A stretch of 64,000 nt of DNA from Vulcanococcus sp. GTDB taxonomy: Bacteria; Cyanobacteriota; Cyanobacteriia; PCC-6307; Cyanobiaceae. Of the stretch, positions 28,413-40,026 are shown in pieces. The notes beneath the pieces were generated by a model. It was not told where the DNA came from, searched no databases, and was given only the letters and a program-made list of their open reading frames with translations. The number at the start of each line of letters is the position of its first letter. Within the stretch, counting starts at the first letter, position 1. The DNA is taken from contig JAHUZV010000022.1 of NCBI GenBank assembly GCA_019264575.1, forward strand, positions 1-64,000. The letters run 5' to 3'. The position numbers were made by a program, and so were the translations under genes.

Positions 28413-29158
28413 CAGGCCTTATTGGAAGGAAGGGGGGAGTAGGCCGGAGCCCGGAGCTGGGCCAGCAGGCTGGAGAAGCTGCGGCTGGCAGGGGTTTCGC
28501 GTTCGTCGGGGTTGACGATGCCGGCCGAGATGATCGTGCGGAAGGCATCCTCCACTGAGAGGTTGAGATCCTTCACCGAAGCCTCCGGCACCACGGCATA
28601 CCAGCCGGTGGTGGGGTTGGGGGCCGTGGGGATAAACACGCTCAACATCGGCTGATCAAAGCCGGCCGACAGGGTGGCGCCGAGCACACCCGTGACGAAA
28701 CCCAGGGCATACAGGCCCTCGCGGGGATACTCCACCAGCACAACCCGCCGGAAGCGCGTGGAGTTGTCACGCAGGAAGGTTTCCAGCAGCTGCTTGAGGG
28801 TCTTGTAGACCGAGCCCGCCACAGGGATGCGCTGCAGGGTGCCCTCGCCGAACTCGAGCAACCAACGGCCCACGATGTTGCGGGCCATCAGGCCGATCAA
28901 CAGGATGCCCAGCAGGGGAACCAACAGGCCCAGGCCCAGGTTGATCAGTTCCTGAAGGATCGGATCAAGGGTGTTGAACGGATTGAGCTGCTTGGGGATC
29001 GAGGTGAGGAACGCCAGCACAAAGCGCGTCACCGTGGTGGCCAGCCAGATGGTGGTGGCCAACGGGATCACCACCAGCAGGCCGGCGATCAGATCGTTCT
29101 TGAGGTCCTGCTGGAGGCGATCGCCCAGGGGCTGCTCAGGTCTGGGACTGGATTGCAC
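28412..29158 (-). CDS. DUF502-family membrane protein
   Basis: This protein has about 248 residues from GTG 29158 (TTG 29161 is the alternative). Two membrane helices near residues 25-50 and 75-100 precede a soluble domain with the family segments NIVGRWLLEFGEGTLQRIPVAGSVYKTLKQL and VFIPTAPNPTTGWY. DUF502 proteins are conserved in cyanobacteria and chloroplasts (plant COV/LCV-like proteins) but lack an assigned biochemical role. It is upstream of and coupled to nusB. Confidence 0.88.
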   Translation of the reverse strand: MQSSPRPEQPLGDRLQQDLKNDLIAGLLVVIPLATTIWLATTVTRFVLAFLTSIPKQLNPFNTLDPILQELINLGLGLLVPLLGILLIGLMARNIVGRWLLEFGEGTLQRIPVAGSVYKTLKQLLETFLRDNSTRFRRVVLVEYPREGLYALGFVTGVLGATLSAGFDQPMLSVFIPTAPNPTTGWYAVVPEASVKDLNLSVEDAFRTIISAGIVNPDERETPASRSFSSLLAQLRAPAYSPLPSNKA

Positions 29159-29217
29159 CAATGACAGACCGGGGCGTCCGGTGAAAAAAGTCCAATCCGC
29201 AACTTAGCCAGCCGCCC

Positions 29218-29868
29218 TCACAGAGCGGCCACCACGGCCAGCAAGGTGAAGGCCACCAGGAGCACCACGGCGGTACCGGTGCCGCCGATGCGGCGCTGAT
29301 TGGCGGCCAGATCGCGGCGGTTTTCAGCCTGCTTGAGCTGCTGTTCTGCCTGATCCAGCTGGCGGTTCATGAAGGCCTGAGCAGCCTTCTTCTTGTCGGC
29401 ATCGCTGGCGGTGGCAGGGATCTGGCCGGCCTGTTCGCCCTGGGCGATCACCTGCTCGAGCACCTGGGGGTTCTCCAGCTGAGCCTTCGCCATCTCGAGT
29501 TGGCCGCGCTGGGCCAACAGCGCCTGGTTGGCCTGATCGCTCACGGCGCGATCACCGCTGATGCTCACAGGGATGGTGATCAGCACGGCCAGCGCCAGCA
29601 GAGCGCTCACCACACATACGAACCAGCGCAGTGGCGTGCGGCCGGGCACCGGCTCATCGAGGCGCTGACCGATGAGCATGAGCAACATGCCCACGAACGC
29701 CATCGGCGACTGGGTGACCAGCGTGGTGGCGAGCAGTTGGCGGAAGCTCTCCTCGCCCCAGCCGTTCACGCTCAGCACCGCCAGGAGCTGCAGGAACAGC
29801 AGCACCACCAGGGTGATGCCCAGCCAACGGAACAAGGTGCCGAATCGGCCGGACGCTGCTGAACTCAC
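29218..29868 (-). CDS. Four-helix membrane protein resembling HpsJ
   Basis: The protein has about 216 residues from a GTG at 29868 (a TTG start at 29892 would add 8 more). Hydrophobic segments lie near residues 12-32, 50-70, 80-100 and 195-215. A central soluble helical region of about 90 residues is rich in Gln and Ala and probably forms a coiled coil (QANQALLAQRGQLEMAKAQLE). The architecture resembles proteins labelled HpsJ family in cyanobacteria; the function is unproven. It is divergent from queG with about 32 bp between starts and precedes the DUF502-nusB-ftsY group with a 59-bp gap. Confidence 0.7.
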   Translation of the reverse strand: MSSAASGRFGTLFRWLGITLVVLLFLQLLAVLSVNGWGEESFRQLLATTLVTQSPMAFVGMLLMLIGQRLDEPVPGRTPLRWFVCVVSALLALAVLITIPVSISGDRAVSDQANQALLAQRGQLEMAKAQLENPQVLEQVIAQGEQAGQIPATASDADKKKAAQAFMNRQLDQAEQQLKQAENRRDLAANQRRIGGTGTAVVLLVAFTLLAVVAAL

Positions 29869-29900
29869 AGTGGTGCTGACGCAATCGCGCAATCGTAGGG

Positions 29901-30839
29901 GTGGTGGATCTCGCTGACACCCTCAAGCAACAGGCCCAGCAGCTGGGCTTTGCGGCGGTGGGCATCGCGTCCGCCGCAGGCAGCGAACGGCTGCGGCTGC
30001 GCACCGCCGCCCTGGAGCGCTGGCTGGCAGCCGGCCATCAAGCCGACATGGCCTGGATGGCCGATCCGCGCCGGCGGGCGGTGGAAGCGCTGCTGCCAGG
30101 GGTGCGCAGCGTGGTGGCGGTGGGGCTGCCCTATTGGGTGGACGCGGAGCGAGCCGAGGGCAGCCTCAAGGTGGCCCGCTACGGCTGGGGGCGCGACTAC
30201 CACCGGGTGATCGATGGGCGGCTGCGGGCCCTGGGACGCTGGCTGGAATCCCAGGTGCCCGGCACCGCCTGGCGCGCCTGTGTGGACAGCTCACCTCTTT
30301 TGGATAAGGCCTGGGCCGAGGAAGCCGGCCTGGGCTGGATCGGCAAACACAGCAACCTGATCAGCCGCGAGCACGGCTCCTGGCTGCTGATCGGCCACCT
30401 GCTCACCACCCTCGAGCTGCCGGCCGATCCACCGGCCGTGCCGGCGTGCGGGGCCTGCAGCGCCTGCCTAGATGCCTGCCCCACCGGCGCCATCACGGAA
30501 CCGTTTGTGGTGAATGCCCGCCGCTGCATCGCCTTTCACACCATCGAAAACCGCGATCCCGAACTCCCCGCCGCCATAGCCGAGTCGCTCGAGGGTTGGG
30601 TCGCCGGCTGCGACATCTGCCAAGACGTGTGCCCGTGGAATTACAAGCCCTTCGCGGGCAGCAGCGATCCCGATCTGCAACCACGCCCCTGGTGGCTGGA
30701 TCTGCGCGCCGAGGAGGCCCTGGGCTGGAGTGATGAGGACTGGGACAACAAGCTGCGCGCCTCCGCCCTGCGCCGGATCAAACCAGCCATGTGGCGGCGC
30801 AACATCCGCGCAGCTGTCAGAGCGAGCGCCCCTGCCTAA
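29901..30839 (+). CDS. queG: Epoxyqueuosine reductase
   Basis: QueG is a cobalamin- and iron-sulfur-dependent enzyme that reduces epoxyqueuosine to queuosine in tRNA. The 312-residue protein carries two ferredoxin-type cluster motifs (CGACSACLDACPTGAI and CDICQDVCPWN) and the family core DSSPLLDKAWAEEAGLGWIGKHSNLI. The start is GTG 29901 or 29904. The gene precedes the TPR and gyrA-like genes on the same strand, an order also present in other picocyanobacteria as I recall. Confidence 0.94.
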   Translation: MVDLADTLKQQAQQLGFAAVGIASAAGSERLRLRTAALERWLAAGHQADMAWMADPRRRAVEALLPGVRSVVAVGLPYWVDAERAEGSLKVARYGWGRDYHRVIDGRLRALGRWLESQVPGTAWRACVDSSPLLDKAWAEEAGLGWIGKHSNLISREHGSWLLIGHLLTTLELPADPPAVPACGACSACLDACPTGAITEPFVVNARRCIAFHTIENRDPELPAAIAESLEGWVAGCDICQDVCPWNYKPFAGSSDPDLQPRPWWLDLRAEEALGWSDEDWDNKLRASALRRIKPAMWRRNIRAAVRASAPA

Positions 30840-30866
30840 CCTGCCTCAGGTGATCGCCCTGCATCG

Positions 30867-31751
30867 ATGGCTGCGCGCTGGTTGAAGGTTCTGGCGGCAG
30901 CACCGTTACTGTTTTCAGCCCTCAGCGCCGCACCGGCGCAGGCGCTGGTGCCTTACGTGGTGGTGCCCAGCGAGCAAAACCTCGAGGGAGCGGGCCTCGG
31001 CATCGCCCAGGCGGCAGCGCGGCTGCTGCGCTTGGGCCAGGCCGAAGACGCAGCACGGCTGGCGGCTCTCACCGTGCAATTGATTCCCAGCGATCCGCGC
31101 GGCTGGGTGCTGCTGGCGGAAGCCCAACTGCGCAGCAACCAAGACAAGGAGGCCGCGGTCTCGCTGGCCAAGGCGCGGGAGCTGGATCCGAAAAACGCCG
31201 GCATCTTGTTTGCCCAGGGCTCCCTGGCCCTCAAAGACAGCCGCCCCTCAGAAGCCGCCGATCTCATCCGCCAGGGCCTGAAGCTCGACGGCAAGAACGC
31301 CGGTGCCTACTTCGATCTCGGCAACGCCTTCATCCTGATGGGCAAACCGGGCGATGCCCTGGGGGCATTTGAGCAGGCCTCGAAGCTGCGCAGCGATTTC
31401 TGGGAAGCGATCAACAACCAGGCCCTGGTGCTCTACGAGCAAAACAAAGACGCCGACGCCATCAAGCGTTGGCGCCGCGTGCTGGAGATCAAACCCGCCG
31501 CCGAGCCCAACCTCGCCCTGGCCGCAGCCCTCAACAGCAAGACCCCCGGCAACACCGAAAGCCTGGAGCTGGCGGCCAAAGCCCTAGCTGAAGACCCCAA
31601 TTACGTGCTCGACAGCTGGCAGAAGGAGCAGCTCTGGGGCCCCAGGCTGCGCAGCGCTGCGGCCCGGTTGCTCACGGAGCCGGCCCTCAAGGCCGATGTG
31701 GAACGCGCCCAGGCCAACGCCGGCGGCAATGACGACCTCGGCGACGAATAA
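30867..31751 (+). CDS. Exported TPR-repeat protein
   Basis: This 294-residue protein has a signal peptide (LKVLAAAPLLFSALSAAPAQA) and about five tetratricopeptide repeats between residues 45 and 220, including LGQAEDAARLAALTVQLIP and KPGDALGAFEQASKL. It probably acts as a periplasmic or lumenal scaffold; the partner is unknown. It follows queG by 27 bp and precedes the gyrase-type gene by 53 bp. Confidence 0.88.
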   Translation: MAARWLKVLAAAPLLFSALSAAPAQALVPYVVVPSEQNLEGAGLGIAQAAARLLRLGQAEDAARLAALTVQLIPSDPRGWVLLAEAQLRSNQDKEAAVSLAKARELDPKNAGILFAQGSLALKDSRPSEAADLIRQGLKLDGKNAGAYFDLGNAFILMGKPGDALGAFEQASKLRSDFWEAINNQALVLYEQNKDADAIKRWRRVLEIKPAAEPNLALAAALNSKTPGNTESLELAAKALAEDPNYVLDSWQKEQLWGPRLRSAAARLLTEPALKADVERAQANAGGNDDLGDE

Positions 31752-31804
31752 GCCCGTGATCTGTAGGCTGAGCGCCACTTTCCGCCCCCCGGCCTGAGCC
31801 ACGG

Positions 31805-34309
31805 ATGCCCAAGGCGCGCCCCGATCAGCCGCTGCCGGACCCATCCGACGATCGGCGCATCCAGCCGATCGAGCTGCACCAGGAGATGCAGCGCTCCTAC
31901 CTCGAATACGCGATGAGCGTGATCGTGGGCCGGGCTTTGCCCGACGCCCGCGACGGCCTCAAGCCGGTGCAGCGCCGCATCCTCTACGCGATGCACGAGC
32001 TGGGGCTCACCCCGGATCGGCCGTATCGCAAATGCGCCCGCGTGGTGGGCGATGTGCTCGGCAAATACCACCCCCACGGCGACCAGGCGGTCTACGACGC
32101 CCTGGTGCGGCTGGTGCAGACCTTCGCCAGCCGCAACCCGTTGCTGGATGGCCACGGCAATTTCGGCTCGGTTGACGACGATCCACCGGCCGCCATGCGT
32201 TACACCGAAACGCGGCTAGCGCCGATCGCCAACGAGGCGATGCTCGATGAGATCGGCGACGACACCGTTGATTTCGCCCCCAACTTCGATGGCTCCCAGC
32301 AGGAGCCCACGGTGCTGCCAGCGCAGCTGCCGTTCCTGATCCTCAACGGCTGCACCGGCATCGCCGTGGGCATGGCCACGAACATCCCGCCCCACAACCT
32401 GGGCGAGGTGGTGGATGCCCTGATCGCCTTGGTGCGCAAGCCCGATCTCAGCGACGAAAAGCTGCTGGAGCTGGTGCCCGGCCCCGACTTCCCTACCGGC
32501 GGCGAGGTTCTCACCGGCAGTGGGGTGCGCGATACGTATCTCACGGGCCGCGGCAGCATCCCGATGCGGGGCGTCGCCCACATCGAAGAAGTTCAGCCCG
32601 GAAAGGGCCGCCACAAGCGCGGCGCGGTGGTGATCACCGAGCTGCCCTATCAGCTGAGCAAGGCCGGCTGGATCGAGAAGCTGGCTGAGCAGGTGAACGA
32701 GGGCAAGATCAACGGCATCGCCGACATCCGCGACGAATCCGATCGCGAAGGCATGCGCGTGGTGGTGGAACTGCGCCGCGACGCCAACCCCGAAACGGTG
32801 CTCGCCGAGCTGCAGCGCCGCACCGCCCTCCAGAGCAACTACGGCGCGATCCTGCTGGCGCTGGTGCACGGCAAACCGATCCAGCTCACCCTGCGCCAGC
32901 TGCTGCAGGAGTTCCTCGAGTACCGCGAACTCACGCTGATCCGGCGCACGCGCCATGCGCTCAAGCGCACAGAGGATCGTCTCGAGGTGGTGGAAGGTTT
33001 GATCACCGCCCTCAATGCGCTGCCCAAGGTGATCGAGATGATCACCGCCGCCCCGGATGCCGCCAGCGCGAAGGCGAGCCTGCAGGTGCATCTCGACATC
33101 AACGAACGCCAGGCCGATGCGGTTCTGGCGATGCCGCTGCGCCGGCTCACCGGCCTGGAGCAGGAAAGCCTGCGCAAGGAAGCCGACGACCTGCGCCAGG
33201 AGCGGGCCCGCCTGCGCCACCTGCTGGATGAACGGCCGGCCCTGCTCGACGCGATGGTGGCCGAGTTCAAAGCGCTCAAAAAACGCTTCGCCACACCACG
33301 CCGGACACGCCTGGTGGAAGGGGGTGATGAATTGGTGGCGCAGCGCACTGCCGCCCAACGGCCCAACACCGAACTGCTACGTCAACGCGCCTTCGAGGGC
33401 CTGAGCAGTGACGCACGCCTGGTGATCCAGGCGGATGGCCAGGTGAAGGTGGTCGGTCCGCAACTGCTGGGCCGCCTGCACCTAGATGAACCGGCCCCCC
33501 TGAGCGACAACCCTTCACCGGCGCGGCTGATCCTGCCCATCAGCGAAAAGCCGGCGTTGCTTGCTTTCACCGATGCTGGCCGGGTGGCGCTGCTGCGCTG
33601 GGAGTTCGCCGGCCAACAACCGGGCACGCTCGAGAAGTTCTTGCCGGAAGGCATGAGCGGCGAGCGAGTCGTGCAGCTGCTGCCACTGCCCCCAGGTGAG
33701 GCCGCTGCCGGGGCGAGCATCGGCCTGCTCAGCAGCGATGGTCGCTTCAAGCGACTGCCGATCGACGATTTCCAGGAGCTCTCCGGCCGCGCCGCCTCAG
33801 TGCTCAAGCTCAAAGACGGCGTGACCCTCCAGCGCGTGGTGCTTTGCCGCGACAACCAAGAGCTGGTGGTGGGCAGCTCCACCGGCCGCCTCCTGCGCCT
33901 GGCGGTGAACGAAGCCAACCTGCCGGTGATGGGCCGCAACGCCCAAGGCCCAGTGCTGCTCCGACTGCTTCCAGGTGAAACAGTGGTGGGTGCCGCCGGC
34001 GTGGAAGCCGATGGCTGCGTGCTGCTCGCCAGCCGCTCCGGACAGCTCAAACGCTTGGCGGTGAACAGCCTGCGCCGCTGCCAACGCGGCGATCTCGGCC
34101 AGATCGGTGTGCGTTTCTCCGTGCGCGGCGATCAACTGATCGACCTGCGCGAAGACCACAGCCCTGTGGTCGCCGCTGTGCTCAGGGACGGCCGCAGTCT
34201 CCGGCTCGACACAGCTGAACTGCTTGCGGAAGACGACACCGGCAGCGGTCAGACCCTTGGACTGGGCGGAACTGAATCCGTCGCCGAGCTGGTGCCGCTG
34301 CTGAACTGA
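31805..34309 (+). CDS. Type II topoisomerase A subunit (GyrA/ParC family)
   Basis: The A subunit cuts and rejoins duplex DNA. The 834-residue protein has the N-terminal breakage domain with the catalytic Tyr 133 (AAMRYTETR), the YHPHGD helix, a coiled-coil tower and a C-terminal beta-pinwheel. No GyrA box (QRRGGKG-like) is visible in the pinwheel region, so the protein may be closer to ParC. The position equivalent to E. coli GyrA Ser83 is Gln 94 (HGDQAVYD), while the neighbouring acidic residue is kept (Asp 98). Annotated as DNA gyrase/topoisomerase IV in picocyanobacteria, which have more than one A-type gene. It converges on uvrA. Confidence 0.93.
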   Translation: MPKARPDQPLPDPSDDRRIQPIELHQEMQRSYLEYAMSVIVGRALPDARDGLKPVQRRILYAMHELGLTPDRPYRKCARVVGDVLGKYHPHGDQAVYDALVRLVQTFASRNPLLDGHGNFGSVDDDPPAAMRYTETRLAPIANEAMLDEIGDDTVDFAPNFDGSQQEPTVLPAQLPFLILNGCTGIAVGMATNIPPHNLGEVVDALIALVRKPDLSDEKLLELVPGPDFPTGGEVLTGSGVRDTYLTGRGSIPMRGVAHIEEVQPGKGRHKRGAVVITELPYQLSKAGWIEKLAEQVNEGKINGIADIRDESDREGMRVVVELRRDANPETVLAELQRRTALQSNYGAILLALVHGKPIQLTLRQLLQEFLEYRELTLIRRTRHALKRTEDRLEVVEGLITALNALPKVIEMITAAPDAASAKASLQVHLDINERQADAVLAMPLRRLTGLEQESLRKEADDLRQERARLRHLLDERPALLDAMVAEFKALKKRFATPRRTRLVEGGDELVAQRTAAQRPNTELLRQRAFEGLSSDARLVIQADGQVKVVGPQLLGRLHLDEPAPLSDNPSPARLILPISEKPALLAFTDAGRVALLRWEFAGQQPGTLEKFLPEGMSGERVVQLLPLPPGEAAAGASIGLLSSDGRFKRLPIDDFQELSGRAASVLKLKDGVTLQRVVLCRDNQELVVGSSTGRLLRLAVNEANLPVMGRNAQGPVLLRLLPGETVVGAAGVEADGCVLLASRSGQLKRLAVNSLRRCQRGDLGQIGVRFSVRGDQLIDLREDHSPVVAAVLRDGRSLRLDTAELLAEDDTGSGQTLGLGGTESVAELVPLLN

Positions 34310-34319
34310 GGGATTGCAG

Positions 34320-37286
<2,967 letters not shown>

Positions 37287-37383
37287 CCAGGCGGCTCGGG
37301 AATGGAAGAGTCTACGGGCGCTGGCCAGCCCTCGGCAGCAAAGCCTGCCGTTAGGGGAATGCTGCAGAGAGCAGCCCGCCCCG

Positions 37384-37509
37384 ATGCAGCTCACGCGTCA
37401 CGCCATCGAGAAATGCGCGACCTACAAAGTGGTTACGGTGTATCCATCCGACCAACGCACGGTCGAAGCCAGAAAGAGGAGTGGGCGATGGATGGTCGCG
37501 AAACCATGA
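37384..37509 (+). pseudogene. Short ORF resembling a DUF4258-type toxin with an internal deletion
   Basis: This 41-residue ORF begins MQLTRHAIEKCATY, which looks like the N-terminal TRHAxxRC motif of DUF4258-type proteins. It then runs straight into KVVTVYPSD, which resembles their C-terminal strand. About 35-40 residues of the middle of such a domain appear to be missing. It overlaps the next ORF by 22 bp and carries the ribosome-binding site for it. A deleted toxin relic is my inference; it may equally be a short independent peptide. Confidence 0.35.
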
Positions 37510-37739
37510 GCCTTCCGATGCAGCTACGCCAGATGCAGCAGAGCGTGGATCCAGACACAGGCGCCATCCTGTTTCGCCATCCGCAGCTGAGGGGCCTGCC
37601 AGACCTGGTGATCGAAGGTGAGGGCTACACCCTCGAATTCATCGGCCCAACGCTTCTCTGCCTGGACATCACGGATCCAAGAGCACTCGGGAAGCTGCTG
37701 GCAGAACCTGTGAAGGAACAACTGCCTGCTGGTCTTTGA
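37488..37739 (+). CDS. Hypothetical 83-residue protein
   Basis: The ORF starts at ATG 37488 with a good ribosome-binding site (GAGGAG) about 8 bp upstream; an alternative in-frame ATG lies at 37506. The protein is acidic and probably alpha/beta (HPQLRGLPDLVIEGEGYTLEFIGPTLLCLDITDP). I do not recognise a family. Position and overlap with the DUF4258-like fragment suggest it was the second gene of a two-gene toxin-antitoxin-like pair. A copy of the dispersed palindrome and two strong hairpins follow it. Confidence 0.5.
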   Translation: MDGRETMSLPMQLRQMQQSVDPDTGAILFRHPQLRGLPDLVIEGEGYTLEFIGPTLLCLDITDPRALGKLLAEPVKEQLPAGL

Positions 37740-37756
37740 GGCGATCCCGCAGCACT

Positions 37757-37792
37757 GTCCAGGCTTTTGCACAGGCTGTACAGAACCCGACA
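37757..37792. repeat. 37-bp dispersed palindrome, copy B (degenerate)
   Basis: GTCCAGGCTTTTGCACAG followed by GCTGTACAGAACCCGACA matches the family with several substitutions and a one-base deletion. It lies 17 bp after the stop of the upstream ORF, in the uvrA-recN accessory island. Confidence 0.6.
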
Positions 37793-37928
37793 TGCGGCTG
37801 GATCGCGGCCGTTGCCTTGCAGGGAGGCACCACCCTGCAAGTCGACAGCGAGTGTCCCAGGTGCGGGACACTCGATCTTTGCTTTGGGGAAGGACCCGCG
37901 CACGCAGCAATCTCCACAGGGGGAGAAC
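37793..37928. other. Non-coding segment with two tandem perfect hairpins
   Basis: Two stem-loops lie here. CTTGCAGGG pairs with CCCTGCAAG (37816-37841, 9 bp, 8-base loop), and CGAGTGTCCC pairs with GGGACACTCG (37849-37874, 10 bp, 6-base loop). The second is followed on the plus strand by a T-rich stretch (ATCTTTGCTTT), so it could be the terminator of the preceding ORF. No convincing gene is seen; a Cys-containing open frame through it lacks a start context. Confidence 0.55.
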
Positions 37929-38132
37929 TCATAGGTCAGCAAAAGCCTCGTCGTCAGCGCTGCTCGACCACTCCTGCAAGCTCGCGTCGAGATCCTTGAG
38001 ATCGTTCAGATCCAAAGGTGTGACGGCTCGCACCTGCACCGATCCATCCTCGGGCTCCCCAGTGAGTGTGGTCAACTCGACGGTCATGCATGCACAGCGA
38101 GGCCCGATCTGCAGTATCAACCGTTGAGGCAT
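37929..38132 (-). CDS. Hypothetical small acidic protein, possible orphan antitoxin
   Basis: This 67-residue ORF (52 residues from an alternative ATG at 38087) ends LDASLQEWSSSADDEAFADL. Acidic tails of this EW..(S)xxDExAFxDL type are common in small antitoxins of the AbrB, Phd or VapB groups. No DNA-binding domain can be named with confidence. Its start is only 9 bp from the divergent vapB start, which leaves no room for separate promoters unless the shorter form is used. Confidence 0.35.
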   Translation of the reverse strand: MPQRLILQIGPRCACMTVELTTLTGEPEDGSVQVRAVTPLDLNDLKDLDASLQEWSSSADDEAFADL

Positions 38133-38141
38133 CAAGTCATC

Positions 38142-38384
38142 ATGCGCACCACGCTCGACATCGACGACGACGTGCTCAGGGCCGCCAAAGAGCTGGCACG
38201 GCAACAACGGCTCTCAGCCGGACAGGTGGTGTCACGCCTGTTAAGGCAAGCGATGACCGGTTCCAAGCCATCGGAGGCCCAGGAAGCGGGTGGCGTGGCC
38301 GGCTTCCGACCCTTCTGCAGCCCAAGCGCCCAACTGGTGACCAACGAGCAGGTGGATGCCATCCGTGATCACGACGGCATCTGA
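38142..38384 (+). CDS. VapB-type antitoxin with ribbon-helix-helix domain
   Basis: This 80-residue protein begins RTTLDIDDDVLRAAKELARQQRLSAGQVVSRLLRQAM, the pattern of a CopG/VapB ribbon-helix-helix DNA-binding domain. A 40-residue tail would wrap the PIN toxin. It overlaps the following toxin start (TGATG). Because the toxin is truncated, this antitoxin may be maintained without a functional partner. Confidence 0.82.
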   Translation: MRTTLDIDDDVLRAAKELARQQRLSAGQVVSRLLRQAMTGSKPSEAQEAGGVAGFRPFCSPSAQLVTNEQVDAIRDHDGI

Positions 38385-38614
38385 TGCGCGCACTGCTCGA
38401 CATCAACGTGGTCATCGCCCTGCTCGATGCAGAGCATGTGATGCACACCCAGGCAACGCAATGGCTGGCTCGTGAGCTGGACAACGGCTGGGCCAGTTGG
38501 CCGGTACCCCAGAACGGCGTGTTGCGGATCTTCTCCCAGCCGGCCTATTCCAACCACAGGCCTGATCAGTTGGTGGTGTTTGGGGCTCCCCCGCGGCAGC
38601 GCACCCTTGCATAA
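38384..38614 (+). pseudogene. Truncated VapC PIN-domain toxin
   Basis: The ORF codes for 76 residues starting RALLDINVVIALLDAEHVMHTQA. This contains the first catalytic Asp (LLDINV) of the PIN RNase fold, and the text continues to GVLRIFSQPAYSNHRPDQ, as in full VapC proteins. Typical family members have about 135-140 residues. Here the second half with the other acidic residues (the DAYLLALA and TFD region) is absent in all three frames downstream, and the last residues (FGAPPRQRTLA) look unrelated. The nuclease is therefore probably inactive. Confidence 0.75.
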
Positions 38615-38664
38615 CTAGAACGCACGTACTACTTTGGGACTCATGAGGCGCACCTGTTCCGGCC

Positions 38665-39159
38665 ATGTCATCCGCGTCAGACTTGTCACAGCACGAGCAG
38701 CGCAACCCCTGGCTCGATCGTGCAGGCCTGATTCAGGCCATCGGCGGCCTGTTGATCAGTCTGATCGCCCTGTTCAGCTCCTATGACCACATCAGCCTCG
38801 CCACAACCACCATCCCCATCCTGCAGCACTGGGGAATCCTCTGGATCGCTTCCTCGCTGGCGCTCGTTCTTGTCGACGCTCAATTGGCGACGCGATCCCG
38901 ACTACGAGCAGCGAATGAAGCGGCTGAGGCGCGAGACCGAGCAGATCAGGAAAGAAACCGAGCAGCTGAAGCGCGACAACGTCAGGCTGAGGCAGCTGAA
39001 CGCCAGAGGGAGGGAATTGCTCTTCTCCGCGGAGCAGCTCTGCTCACTGCCCGACACCAACTCGATCCCTCCGAGGCCAACCGCTCCCGATTGAACGCCT
39101 TCCTGGCCCTGCTGGCAGAACAAGCACGCCTCGATCGCGGGGAGCCTGGGCTTGGATAG
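38665..39159 (+). CDS. Hypothetical membrane protein with coiled-coil tail
   Basis: This 164-residue protein has two predicted membrane segments (about 22-40 and 52-72). A long alanine/arginine/glutamate-rich helix follows (AANEAAEARDRADQERNRAAEARQRQAEAAERQREG), probably a coiled coil, and then a short C-terminal helix pair. No known domain is recognised. Overlapping frames also code for charged helices, but only this frame has membrane segments and a sensible start. It lies in the accessory island between the broken vapBC and the Uma2 gene. Confidence 0.55.
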   Translation: MSSASDLSQHEQRNPWLDRAGLIQAIGGLLISLIALFSSYDHISLATTTIPILQHWGILWIASSLALVLVDAQLATRSRLRAANEAAEARDRADQERNRAAEARQRQAEAAERQREGIALLRGAALLTARHQLDPSEANRSRLNAFLALLAEQARLDRGEPGLG

Positions 39160-39201
39160 GCCGAAAGCACCTCAGGAACTGCCCAGCGGGGCTCCCTTGA
39201 G

Positions 39202-39825
39202 CTAGCCCTGCCAAACCTCCTCCAGATCGATTTGCAGCCCCGGGAAGTGAGGGCTGGCATCGAGTGTTGTGGCAGGCGCGATCCGCTCAGGCTGTGAAGC
39301 CCCGGCTAACCACACCTCCACAGCCCGCTCTTCGGGGATCAACAACCAGCCCAGCTGAGCACCATTGGCTTGGTAGGCCGCCATTTTGCGACGCAACGCC
39401 GTGAGGCCGCGGGGGCCTTCATCGCTGGGGCTGACCAACTCCACCAACAGATCCGGGCACAGGGGTGCAAAGCCGCGCCGCTCCTCGGCCGTCAGCGCGT
39501 CCCAGCGCTCGCGCCGCACCAACGAGGCATCCGGGCTCAGCACCGAGCCGTCGGGCAATCGAAACCCTGTGGAGCTGTCGAACAGCTTGAGCGGCAGCCC
39601 GGATGCGCGCACAGCAAACCAAAGAAGGGCGCCGAGTGCTTGGTTTCTGGCGCCCGTTTCACTGCCGGTGGGGGTCATCTGGATCAGCTGGCCGCTGGCA
39701 TCGAGCTCCAGCACGGCATCGGGGTTGGCGTGGCAGACGGCTTCGAATTGATCAGCTGTCAGGCGCAGACGCTCTGGCAGCAGGAGCGGAGCCAAAGCAT
39801 CAGTAGGCACGGTTGCAAGCGTCAT
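39202..39825 (-). CDS. Uma2-family (DUF820) endonuclease-like protein
   Basis: The protein has 207 residues from ATG 39825 (a 7-residue longer start exists at 39846). It shows the PD-(D/E)XK-type pattern of Uma2: FEAVCHANPDAVLELDASGQLIQMTP at the start, then GSVLSPDASLVRRERW with the catalytic Asp, and PDLLVELVSPSDEGPRGL with the E-x-K-like strand (Glu in LLVELVSP; the third motif continues to RRKMAAYQANGAQLGWLLIP). Uma2 genes occur in large numbers in cyanobacteria; their role (mobility, repair or defence) is not settled. Confidence 0.88.
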   Translation of the reverse strand: MTLATVPTDALAPLLLPERLRLTADQFEAVCHANPDAVLELDASGQLIQMTPTGSETGARNQALGALLWFAVRASGLPLKLFDSSTGFRLPDGSVLSPDASLVRRERWDALTAEERRGFAPLCPDLLVELVSPSDEGPRGLTALRRKMAAYQANGAQLGWLLIPEERAVEVWLAGASQPERIAPATTLDASPHFPGLQIDLEEVWQG

Positions 39826-39956
39826 AGCCAGGTCGCAACGCCTCACTGAGCCTAGGGCGACTGTCCGATGGAGGCATGAGCGCTCTTAGCTTCAGCCAGC
39901 GCACATCTCGACGACCCAAAGGCCCACTCGGCGAAGTTTATCTGCCATCACCAATG

Positions 39957-39993
39957 ATCGGTCATTCCGTACATCCTGTACAGAAAGCTGGAC
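39957..39993. repeat. 37-bp dispersed palindrome, copy C (upstream of vapBC)
   Basis: The right 30 bases (ATTCCGTACA, TCCTGTACAG and AAAGCTGGAC in order) match the family consensus at about 25 positions, and the left seven are diverged. It lies 75 bp upstream of the second vapB start, between Uma2 and vapBC. Confidence 0.75.
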
Positions 39994-40026
39994 ACATTTC
40001 CTACAAGGCCTCTCACAGGCCCCAAA

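Noticed and set aside
37736..37999. Plus-strand frame with a CPRCGT motif after the hypothetical ORF
   Set aside because: It spans two hairpins and lacks a good start; the Cys motif comes from the palindromic sequence itself.
38783..39094. Alternative charged-helix frame inside the membrane/coiled-coil gene
   Set aside because: It has no membrane segment, starts inside the other gene, and its helical look follows from the same Arg/Glu-rich codons.
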